6,869 nt of DNA, taken from NCBI GenBank assembly GCA_946480495.1, contig CAMLKO010000056.1, positions 1 to 6,869 of the forward strand, read 5' to 3'. Positions 1-6,592 of the stretch are shown here, in pieces. Position numbers and translations under genes: made by a program. The notes under the pieces were generated by a model. It made no database searches. It had not been told where the DNA came from and saw only the letters and a program-made list of their open reading frames with translations. The first letter of the stretch is position 1. The number at the start of each line of letters is the position of its first letter. This DNA comes from an uncultured Caulobacteraceae bacterium. Lineage in GTDB: Bacteria > Pseudomonadota > Alphaproteobacteria > Caulobacterales > Caulobacteraceae.

Positions 1-161
1 GCCTTGTTCCACATGTCGCGGTCGACGACGCCCTGCTCGCGCCAGCGCGCGGTGACCTCCGGCGGCGCATGCTCCTCGAAGAACTTCCCGACCGCGTCGG
101 AGAAGATGTTCATTTCCTCGTCGGCGAGGAAGGCGGGACGTTCGACGTTCAGGACCGGCAC
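1..161 (-). CDS. Acyl-CoA dehydrogenase, N-terminal fragment (continues past the window's left edge)
   Basis: Only the first 53 codons are present; the gene runs off the left edge. The visible protein starts VPVLNVERPAF, continues through a helical stretch (DAVGKFFEEHAPPEV) and ends GVVDRDMWNKA. That is the N-terminal alpha-helical domain layout of FAD-dependent acyl-CoA dehydrogenases of the classical, roughly 380-aa type, where a conserved 'R-x-x-W-x-K-A' segment closes the second helix. I chose the GTG at 159-161 because GGAG lies 7 nt upstream and the family's 'LN-x-x-R-P-x-F' opening is kept. The ATG at 111-113 would remove that opening. The enzyme would oxidise an acyl-CoA to the 2-enoyl-CoA, passing electrons to ETF; the substrate cannot be told from this fragment. 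It lies downstream of another acyl-CoA dehydrogenase on the same strand, separated by a terminator-like hairpin that nearly touches its ribosome-binding site. The active-site part lies outside the window. Confidence 0.8.
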   Translation of the reverse strand, partial: MPVLNVERPAFLADEEMNIFSDAVGKFFEEHAPPEVTARWREQGVVDRDMWNK

Positions 162-174
162 GGCGGTTCTCCAG

Positions 175-214
175 AAACAAACGGTCCCGGACGCTGCGGG
201 AGCGCCCGGGACCG
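175..214 (-). terminator. Rho-independent terminator-like hairpin after the long acyl-CoA dehydrogenase gene
   Basis: Read on the minus strand, CGGTCCCGG (214-206) pairs with CCGGGACCG (190-182). It is followed by a G-U pair (205/191) and CGCT/AGCG (204-201 with 195-192), closing a 5-nt CCCGC loop. That gives a continuous 14-bp stem followed directly by TTTGTTT (181-175). On the plus strand the G-U pair becomes an A-C mismatch and there is no T-run, so the signal is directional. It begins 28 nt after the stop codon of the 596-aa dehydrogenase. It ends next to the GGAG ribosome-binding site of the following dehydrogenase, so it could also act as an attenuator or mRNA-stabilising structure. Confidence 0.75.
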
Positions 215-242
215 GACTTATACGCCGTTCTGATCCGCCCGC

Positions 243-2033
<1,791 letters not shown>

Positions 2034-2150
2034 TCAAGCGTCCTTCTTCGAGGGCGTGGCCACATGGTCAAACGAAGCGCGGCCGCCGGTCAGGACGGTC
2101 GCGCGGGTACTCGCAAAAGGAAGTCGTGCAGGGTGGACTGAATACGCCGG

Positions 2151-2609
2151 TCAGGCGTCGAGACGGGCCGCCAGCGCCTGCTCGTAGTCGGCCGCCCGCG
2201 GGAGCAGGTCGGGCCGGGTCTCGGCAAGACGCTTTTCGAGCCGTTCGCACGCCTCGTGCAGCTGTTGGATGGCGCCTTCGATGTCTTCGCGTTGCTGCTC
2301 GAGAGCCACGATCCGCTCCTGGAACTTGCGAAGCGACCGGGCGTACTGCGTCGCCCCGCCGTCTTCGGCCCGGTAGAGATCGAGGATCTCGCGGATCTCC
2401 GCGAGAGACAGACCCACCCGCTTGCCGCGGAGGATGAGCTGCAGCCGCGCCCGGTCCTTGTAGGAATAGACACGGTTGAGACCTTCACGCGCCGGCGCCA
2501 GCAGACCCTTGTCTTCGTAGAAGCGCAGGGCGCGCGGCGTGACTTTGAACTCCAGACAGAGCTGGCGAATGGTGAAGGTGCGTTCGGGGCGACGCAGCTC
2601 GATAGGCAT
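2151..2609 (-). CDS. MerR-family transcriptional regulator (152 aa), probable regulator of the acyl-CoA dehydrogenase genes
   Basis: DNA-binding activator/repressor. The N-terminal winged helix-turn-helix is clear: FTIRQLCLEFKVTPRALRFYEDKGLL (12-37, HTH at about 12-31), then NRVYSYKDRARLQLILRGKR (45-64), and GLSLAEIREILDLY (66-79) completing the MerR fold. Residues about 88-133 are a charged coiled coil for dimerisation (FQERIVALEQQREDIEGAI and following). The only cysteines, 18 and 121, do not form the metal-binding set of MerR/CueR/ZntR proteins, so a metal sensor is unlikely. MerR proteins next to acyl-CoA dehydrogenases in proteobacteria often belong to the LiuR-like group controlling branched-chain amino acid or fatty acid catabolism. 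Assigning this one there is inference from context. A purine-rich ribosome-binding site (GAGGAGAGGA) ends about 10 nt before the ATG, which is a slightly long spacing. The dehydrogenase gene 117 nt downstream is probably co-transcribed, as I see no terminator or clear promoter between them. Confidence 0.92.
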   Translation of the reverse strand: MPIELRRPERTFTIRQLCLEFKVTPRALRFYEDKGLLAPAREGLNRVYSYKDRARLQLILRGKRVGLSLAEIREILDLYRAEDGGATQYARSLRKFQERIVALEQQREDIEGAIQQLHEACERLEKRLAETRPDLLPRAADYEQALAARLDA

Positions 2610-2629
2610 TTCGGCGTATTCCTCTCCTC

Positions 2630-2647
2630 CTCCCCTTTATCGGGGAG
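2630..2647 (-). other. Small 5'-UTR hairpin just upstream of the MerR gene's ribosome-binding site
   Basis: On the minus strand CTCCCC (2647-2642) and GGGGAG (2635-2630) can form a 6-bp stem with a 6-nt loop. Its 3' arm runs straight into the GGAGGAGAGG ribosome-binding region (2629-2620). It might affect initiation, but six GC-rich pairs arise easily by chance in this genome. Confidence 0.25.
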
Positions 2648-2667
2648 CCGCTGCACGGTAAATTCCT

Positions 2668-2683
2668 CTTACGTAAGCGTCAA
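2668..2683. promoter_or_regulatory. Candidate MerR operator, site 1 (CTTACGT-AA-GCGTCAA)
   Basis: A 7-2-7 imperfect palindrome. The left half is CTTACGT and the right half, read on the other strand, is TTGACGC; both fit YTKACRY. On the minus strand TTGACGC (2683-2677) is also a good -35 element of the Caulobacter sigma-73 type (TTGaCgS), which would drive the MerR gene starting 68 nt downstream; the matching -10 is weak. The form resembles the split palindrome I recall for LiuR-type MerR regulators, a memory-based comparison. It also resembles site 2, 26 bp away, with 11 of 16 positions identical. Confidence 0.5.
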
Positions 2684-2693
2684 CTATCAGACA

Positions 2694-2709
2694 TTTACAT
2701 TGGTGTCAA
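2694..2709. promoter_or_regulatory. Candidate MerR operator, site 2 (TTTACAT-TG-GTGTCAA)
   Basis: A second copy of the 7-2-7 arrangement, with half-sites TTTACAT and (other strand) TTGACAC, both fitting YTKACRY. On the minus strand it begins with a perfect TTGACA -35-like hexamer (2709-2704). It lies 43 nt upstream of the plus-strand membrane-protein ATG (2752), so a protein bound here could affect both divergent genes. Confidence 0.45.
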
Positions 2710-2751
2710 TGAGTGCCAGATTGGGTCAGCGATAACCGGGGGGAAATCGCG

Positions 2752-3156
2752 ATGCCGGCGCCGCTTTGGTACGGCTCAGCGCTCGTCCTGAGTGCTGTTC
2801 TTGCTGTGTTTTTCGGGGACGAACGCGAACGCAAGGCGGTGGTGGCCTTCGCGGGGCTGGGCATCGCCTGGGTGCTGGCCTCGACAGACCCGCGCCCTCA
2901 TGCCGCAGCCTGGATTTTGATGATCCTGGACCTCGCCGCGGCCGGCTGGCTCGCCAAGATCGCCTGGAAGGCGCCGCGCCGGTGGCCCGTCTGGGCGCTG
3001 GCGGCGGAGGCGGTGGCCGCGGCCAGCAGCCTCGCCTTCCTGCTGCAGCCGGACGTCGGGCCGCAGGTCTGGCTGCGCGCCCTGCTCATTTGCCGCTGCG
3101 CGGCGGTCGGGGCGCTGATGACCGGCGCGCGGCAACGCCTCGTGGCGCACTCATAG
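2752..3156 (+). CDS. Small multi-pass inner-membrane protein of unknown function (134 aa)
   Basis: I do not recognise a named family. The protein is strongly hydrophobic, with about five candidate membrane segments: about 5-21 (LWYGSALVLSAVLAVFF), 29-44 (AVVAFAGLGIAWVLAS), 51-71 (AAAWILMILDLAAAGW and following), 79-98 (rich in Ala, Trp and Leu) and 107-124 (WLRALLICRCAAVGALMT). Short polar connectors carry charge (DERERK 23-28, WKAPRRW 72-78), and the positive loop at 72-78 is a possible cytoplasmic side. No catalytic motif is visible. I chose the ATG at 2752 because GGGGGGAA lies about 6 nt upstream; the GTG at 2713 lacks a ribosome-binding site and would add 13 polar residues. It is divergent from the MerR gene and 65 nt upstream of the S24 regulator on the same strand, so it may be co-transcribed with the latter. 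No signal peptide other than the first membrane segment is visible. Confidence 0.75.
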   Translation: MPAPLWYGSALVLSAVLAVFFGDERERKAVVAFAGLGIAWVLASTDPRPHAAAWILMILDLAAAGWLAKIAWKAPRRWPVWALAAEAVAAASSLAFLLQPDVGPQVWLRALLICRCAAVGALMTGARQRLVAHS

Positions 3157-3221
3157 GTTTACATTCCTAGCGGATCAGCGTAGGTCCTCGCGTTAAAGTA
3201 GCAGAGGAAACGCCATCGCCC

Positions 3222-3857
3222 ATGTCCGCGCTCGACCACCAGGAGATCTGGACCGCCATCGACAAACTGGCCGCGCGCTTCGACATGACGCCCTCTGGCC
3301 TGGCCCGCATGGCGGGCCTCGACCCCACCAGCTTCAACCGCTCCAAGCGCAGCGGCCCCGAGACCGACAGCCGCCCCCGCTGGCTGTCGACCGAAAGCCT
3401 GGCGAAGGTGCTCACCGCCACAGGCGTCTCCTTCGCCGAGTTCGCCGAACTCGCCCAGGGTCAGCGCCCGGCGCGCGGGGTGCCGCTCATCGGGTTCGCC
3501 CAGGCCGGTTCCGACGGCTTCTTCGACGACGCGGGCTTCCCGGTCGGGCAGGGGTGGGAGGAGGTCGCATTTCCGGGCATGGCGGAGGAGGGCTGCTACG
3601 CGCTGGAGATCAGCGGCGACTCCATGGCGCCGGTCTATCGCGACGGCGACCGCATCGTGGTCACCCCGATCGCCGAACCCCGCCGCGGCGACCGGGTGGT
3701 GGTCAAGACCACCGGCGGCGAAGTCATGGCCAAGGAAGTCGCCCGCCTCACCGCCCGCACCATCGAACTCGCCTCCCTGAACCCGGACTACGAAGGCCGC
3801 GTCATCGAGCGGAAGAACATCGCCTGGATCGCCCGCATCATCTGGGCCAGCCAGTAG
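3222..3857 (+). CDS. HTH plus S24 peptidase regulator, LexA/CI-like self-cleaving repressor family (211 aa)
   Basis: Transcription factor with an N-terminal helix-turn-helix (about 9-75; MTPSGLARMAGLDPTSFNRSKR, 22-43, holds the turn and probable recognition helix) and a C-terminal Peptidase_S24 domain (about 88-205). The nucleophile motif is ISGDSMAPVYRDGD, giving Ser134. The general base is Lys171 in GGEVMAKEVAR. The 37-residue Ser-Lys spacing equals that of E. coli LexA (Ser119/Lys156). An Ala95-Gly96 bond in GFAQAG fits the usual self-cleavage site, 38 residues before the serine. The N-terminal domain is XRE-like rather than the winged helix of LexA, and no phage genes are nearby, so this is probably a chromosomal regulator and not the SOS repressor or a prophage CI. 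Target genes and trigger are unknown. The ATG at 3222 has AGAGGAAA about 11-13 nt upstream, a long spacing, but no better start exists. The dyad is intact, so cleavage competence is plausible but unproven. Confidence 0.9.
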   Translation: MSALDHQEIWTAIDKLAARFDMTPSGLARMAGLDPTSFNRSKRSGPETDSRPRWLSTESLAKVLTATGVSFAEFAELAQGQRPARGVPLIGFAQAGSDGFFDDAGFPVGQGWEEVAFPGMAEEGCYALEISGDSMAPVYRDGDRIVVTPIAEPRRGDRVVVKTTGGEVMAKEVARLTARTIELASLNPDYEGRVIERKNIAWIARIIWASQ

Positions 3858-3873
3858 CGCGGCGTCGGCACGG

Positions 3874-3885
3874 TTCCTGCAGGAA
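3874..3885. repeat. Perfect 12-bp palindrome TTCCTGCAGGAA
   Basis: An exact inverted repeat, 17 nt after the stop codon of the S24 regulator and 69 nt before the next start codon. As RNA it would give only a 4-bp stem with a TGCA loop and no T-run, so it is not a terminator. A protein-binding site for a dimeric regulator is possible but unsupported beyond the symmetry. Confidence 0.35.
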
Positions 3886-3896
3886 ATGCGGCACAG

Positions 3897-3930
3897 GCCT
3901 TCGCGCCGCTCAAAACGGGACGGCGAAGGC
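3897..3930 (+). other. Stem-loop in the leader of the 94-aa protein gene
   Basis: GCCTTC (3897-3902) pairs with GAAGGC (3925-3930) and GCCG (3905-3908) with CGGC (3921-3924). This gives ten pairs with a 2-nt bulge and a 12-nt loop containing CAAAACGGGA. Alternatively GCCTTCGC pairs with GCGAAGGC as a simple 8-bp stem. No T-run follows, so it is a poor terminator. It ends 24 nt before the ATG, just 5' of the GGAAAGAGG ribosome-binding site, so it may influence translation or RNA stability. Confidence 0.35.
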
Positions 3931-3954
3931 GTTCAGACCGGAAAGAGGCGTCCC

Positions 3955-4239
3955 ATGAGCCCGACCTTCAGCGTCGTCGCCAGCAACGCTCCCGAAGCCT
4001 TGCAGGAACCCGTCGCCCAGCGCGTCCGCCGTCTCCAGGCCGAAGCGCGGGAGCTTGCCCGCACCCACATCCACGCGCTGACCGCCGCAATGGCCGAGGC
4101 CCAGCAGATCGCCGGCGACGTCGCCGAAGGCGGCGACGCCTACCCCGCGGGCGTACGCGACCTCGCCCGCCGCTTCGCCGAAGAGTGCGATGCGCGCCTG
4201 CAGGCCGTGGCCACGATCACCGGGCGGGTGGCGGGCTAA
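3955..4239 (+). CDS. Small helical protein of unknown function (94 aa)
   Basis: I cannot name a function. Apart from the first ten or so residues the protein is almost entirely alpha-helix-forming and rich in Ala, Glu, Arg and Gln. Helices are predicted by eye at about 12-52 (PEALQEPVAQRVRRLQAEA, then ARELARTHIHALTAAMAEAQ) and 66-89, linked by GDVAEGGDAYPAG (54-66). The Gly/Tyr/Pro linker followed by VRDLARRFAEECDARLQ looks like a conserved signature, and I have the impression of seeing similar short proteins in other Alphaproteobacteria, but have not checked. No signal peptide, membrane segment or metal motif is present, so it is probably a soluble cytoplasmic protein, perhaps a dimer or a partner protein. 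The ATG at 3955 is supported by AGAGG 6 nt upstream; an in-frame upstream extension from 3886 lacks this. The gene follows the S24 regulator after 97 nt and converges with the lysyl-tRNA synthetase gene, the stop codons overlapping. Confidence 0.8.
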   Translation: MSPTFSVVASNAPEALQEPVAQRVRRLQAEARELARTHIHALTAAMAEAQQIAGDVAEGGDAYPAGVRDLARRFAEECDARLQAVATITGRVAG

Positions 4240-5891
4240 GCCAGCTTCTCCTCGATCAGCGCCATCGTGCGGTCGAGCCCGAAGATGGCGGCGAAGGAGC
4301 CGAAGCGCGGGCCCTGGCTTTGGCCGAGCAGGACTTCGTAGAGGGCCTGGAACCAGCCCCGCAGGGGCTCGAAGCCGTGCGTCTTGCCGACTTCATAGAC
4401 CTCGTTCTGGATGGTCTCGGCGTCGGCGTCCGCAGGCAGCGCCTTGAAGCGGGCGAGCAGGTCTTCCATCGCCGCGCGCTCCTTCGCGTCGGGGCTGCGG
4501 AAGCGCTTGTTCGGGCGGACGAAGTCTTCGTAATAGTTCAGGGCGTAGCCGACGAGGCGGTCGAGCAGCGGCTCGGTCTCCGGCGTCGCGCCGGGGATGT
4601 GCTTCGACAGGAAGCCCCAGAGGATGTCCTTCGAGTGGGCGTCCGCCGCCGACACCAGGTTCAGCATCAGCGAGAACGACACCGGCGAGGGCTTGGCCGG
4701 CGGCTTGCCCGCGTGCACGTGCCAGACCGGGTTGTTCAGGTCGGGCTCGGCTGAGGGCCGGCGCGTCCAGGCGTCGAGCTGCTGGAGGTATTCGTCGGCG
4801 GCCTTGGGGATGACGTCGAAGTAGAGCCGCTTGGCCGACTTGGGCGACATGTACATGTAGTAGGCCAGGCTCTCCGGCGCGGCGTAGCGCAGCCAGTCCT
4901 CCATGGTCAGGCCGTTGCCCTTGGACTTGGAGATCTTCTGGTTGTTCTCGTCCATGAAGAGCTCGTAGTGGAAGCTCTCCGGCGGCTCGCCGCCCAGCAC
5001 GCGGCACACCTGGTTGGAGATGCGGACCGAGTCGATCAGGTCCTTGCCGCTCATCTCGTAATCGACGCCGAGCGCCGTCCAGCGCATCGCCCAGTCGGGG
5101 CGCCACTGCATCTTCACATGGCCGCCGGTGACGGGGACCTCGGTCAGCGTCCCGTCCTCGTCGGCGAAGACGATGGTCCCGCGGTCCAGATGCCGCTCCA
5201 GCGTCGGGACCTGCAGCACGCGCCCGGTCTTTGGGCTGATCGGCAGGAAGGGCGAATAGGTGGCGCGGCGCTCTTCGCCGAGCGTCGGCAGCATCACCTT
5301 CTGGATGGCGTCGAACCGCTCCAGCGCGGTCAGCAGCACCGGATCGAACCTGCCCGAACGGTAGCAGTCGGTGGCCGACAGGAACTCGTAGTCGAAGCCG
5401 AAGCCGTCGAGGAAGGCCAGCAGCCGGGCGTTGTTGTGGGCGCCGAAGCTCTCGTGCTCGCCGAAGGGATCGCGCACGTCGCGGACCGGCTTGTCGCGGT
5501 CCTCCAGCAGCATCTCGCGGTTGGGGACGTTGTCGGGGATCTTCCGCAGGCCGTCCATGTCGTCGGAGAAGACGATCAGCCGCGTCGGTATGGCGTCGTC
5601 GGTCAGCGCGCGGAAGGCCGTGCGCACCATGGTCGGCCGCGCCGCCTCGCCGAAGGTGCCCATGTGCGGCAGGCCGGACGCGCCGTAGCCGCATTGCAGG
5701 ACCACGGGCCTGGTCAGCTGCGGGAAGGTGGCGACGGCCTCGCCCGCCTTGCCCTCGTTGATCAGCGAAAAGGCGAGGTCGCGCTCGGCGTCGGTCAGGC
5801 GCAGCCGCAGGACGCGAGCAAGTAGGTTGCGCGCCTGTTCGAACGGCCAGGGCTTGGCGTCGCGGGCGAGGTGGGAAAGGCCTTCAAACAT
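4236..5891 (-). CDS. lysS: Class I lysyl-tRNA synthetase (551 aa)
   Basis: Cytoplasmic enzyme that charges tRNA(Lys) with lysine using ATP. It is the class I (Rossmann-fold) form found in archaea, spirochaetes and most Alphaproteobacteria, not the class II LysS/LysU of E. coli. Evidence, numbered from the chosen ATG: a HIGH-type signature GASGLPHMGTFGE (70-82), a KMSKS-type signature KISKSKGNG (319-327), and further conserved class I LysRS stretches such as SDDMDGLRKIP (109-119) and EMSGKDLIDS (279-288). A long C-terminal helical region (about 345-551) would include the anticodon-binding cage. Length is normal for the group. The start is uncertain: the ATG at 5889-5891 gives the natural MFEGLSHLARDAKPWPF opening but lacks a ribosome-binding site, while a TTG at 5910-5912 adds seven residues and overlaps the stop of the preceding HAD gene as TTGA. 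The 3' end overlaps the stop codon of the convergent 94-aa gene. Confidence 0.95.
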   Translation of the reverse strand: MFEGLSHLARDAKPWPFEQARNLLARVLRLRLTDAERDLAFSLINEGKAGEAVATFPQLTRPVVLQCGYGASGLPHMGTFGEAARPTMVRTAFRALTDDAIPTRLIVFSDDMDGLRKIPDNVPNREMLLEDRDKPVRDVRDPFGEHESFGAHNNARLLAFLDGFGFDYEFLSATDCYRSGRFDPVLLTALERFDAIQKVMLPTLGEERRATYSPFLPISPKTGRVLQVPTLERHLDRGTIVFADEDGTLTEVPVTGGHVKMQWRPDWAMRWTALGVDYEMSGKDLIDSVRISNQVCRVLGGEPPESFHYELFMDENNQKISKSKGNGLTMEDWLRYAAPESLAYYMYMSPKSAKRLYFDVIPKAADEYLQQLDAWTRRPSAEPDLNNPVWHVHAGKPPAKPSPVSFSLMLNLVSAADAHSKDILWGFLSKHIPGATPETEPLLDRLVGYALNYYEDFVRPNKRFRSPDAKERAAMEDLLARFKALPADADAETIQNEVYEVGKTHGFEPLRGWFQALYEVLLGQSQGPRFGSFAAIFGLDRTMALIEEKLA

Positions 5892-5897
5892 GGCCGC

Positions 5898-5906
5898 GCG
5901 GTATAG
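5898..5906 (-). promoter_or_regulatory. Possible -10 element for a leaderless lysS transcript
   Basis: On the minus strand CCTATACC (about 5907-5900) matches most of the alphaproteobacterial housekeeping -10 consensus (GCTANAWC) and contains TATACC. It ends 8 nt before the lysS ATG, which would place transcription start at or very near the ATG. That would explain the missing ribosome-binding site. No convincing -35 element is seen upstream, so this remains weak. Confidence 0.25.
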
Positions 5907-5908
5907 GG

Positions 5909-6592
5909 TCAACCGAAGGCGGCGAACAGCCCCCGCGCTTGCGCCCAGTCGGCGACCATCCGGTGCGCGCCGGCCTCGACGAGCCTGCGCGCGGCGTCAT
6001 TGTCCATGTGTCCGCCGCCGCAAAAGCCCCAGACCTCCATGCCCGCCGCCTTCGCCGATAGCACGCCGTTGACGCTGTCCTCGATGGCGACGCAGGCGGC
6101 CGGATCGACGCGCAGGTTGTCGGCCGCATGCAGGAAAACGGCCGGATCGGGCTTTCCGCGACCGACCATGTCGGCCGAATAGACGTGCGGGTCGAAGAGT
6201 TCGAGCAGGCCGCCCAACGCCAGCTTCTCGCGCAGGAAGGCGGTGGGCGATGAGCTGGCGACCGCCTTCTGTTTCGTCAGCGCGCCGATGGCGGCGCTCG
6301 CTCCGGCCACCTCTGTCAGGCGCTCCTTGCACGCCGCGAGCCGCCGCGCGTGGGTGCGGTGCAGGAAGTCGGCCGGCAGCGGCTGACCGATCGTCGCGCG
6401 GCAGTCGATGTCGAGCGCATCGCGGAAGTCGTGGTCGTGGAGCCCCAGGAACCGGCGGCGGTATTCGGCGGGCTCGTAGGTCAGACCCAGCTCCGCCAGC
6501 ATGACGATCTCCACCTCGACGGCGAGGATTTCGGAGTCCACCAGCACCCCGTCCGCGTCGAAGATCACCGCGGCGGGACTGGTCAGCATCAT
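5909..6592 (-). CDS. HAD-superfamily (subfamily IA) phosphatase, YieH/beta-phosphoglucomutase-like (227 aa)
   Basis: Mg2+-dependent hydrolase, most likely a phosphatase on a small sugar or organic phosphate, in the cytoplasm. All four HAD motifs are present: motif I DADGVLVDSE (12-21; Asp12 nucleophile, Asp14 acid/base), motif II VASSSP (111-116; phosphate-binding serine), motif III GRGKPDP with Lys147, and motif IV AIEDSVNGV (169-177; Glu171/Asp172 for Mg2+). A helical cap (about 20-90) is inserted after motif I, as in the C1-cap group. The region AGMEVWGFCGGGH (183-195) resembles E. coli YieH, a sugar-phosphate phosphatase, but also occurs in related proteins, so the substrate is open. The gene starts ATGATG. 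The first ATG (6590-6592) overlaps the stop of the upstream thioesterase as ATGA, indicating translational coupling. Its own stop lies 17 nt before the lysS ATG. A housekeeping or metabolite-repair role is plausible given the neighbours, but this is inference. Confidence 0.9.
   Translation of the reverse strand: MMLTSPAAVIFDADGVLVDSEILAVEVEIVMLAELGLTYEPAEYRRRFLGLHDHDFRDALDIDCRATIGQPLPADFLHRTHARRLAACKERLTEVAGASAAIGALTKQKAVASSSPTAFLREKLALGGLLELFDPHVYSADMVGRGKPDPAVFLHAADNLRVDPAACVAIEDSVNGVLSAKAAGMEVWGFCGGGHMDNDAARRLVEAGAHRMVADWAQARGLFAAFG

Noticed and set aside
217..222. TATAAG on the minus strand as a promoter for the second acyl-CoA dehydrogenase
   Set aside because: No acceptable -35 element at the right distance, and the predicted start would fall inside the terminator stem. 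Kept only as a remark in the finding.
2144..2158. Hairpin ACGCC/GGCGT over the MerR stop codon as a terminator
   Set aside because: Only five pairs and no T-run on either strand, so it is too weak to call.
2090..2656. A 188-aa minus-strand frame overlapping the MerR gene
   Set aside because: Ser/Arg-rich shifted-frame translation; the MerR frame has clear HTH and coiled-coil features.
3158..3173. A possible third MerR operator beginning TTTACAT after the membrane-protein stop codon
   Set aside because: Only the left half-site matches; the right half (CTAGCGG) does not fit the complementary half-site.
3222..3857. The S24 regulator as the SOS repressor LexA itself or as a prophage CI
   Set aside because: The N-terminal domain is XRE-like instead of the LexA winged helix, and no phage or integration genes are present in the window.
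4968..5825. A 285-aa plus-strand frame opposite lysS, and a 433-aa minus-strand frame (4393-5694) out of frame with it
   Set aside because: Both are low-complexity Arg/Ala/Gly-rich translations of the lysS region in other frames, with no recognisable motifs or ribosome-binding sites.
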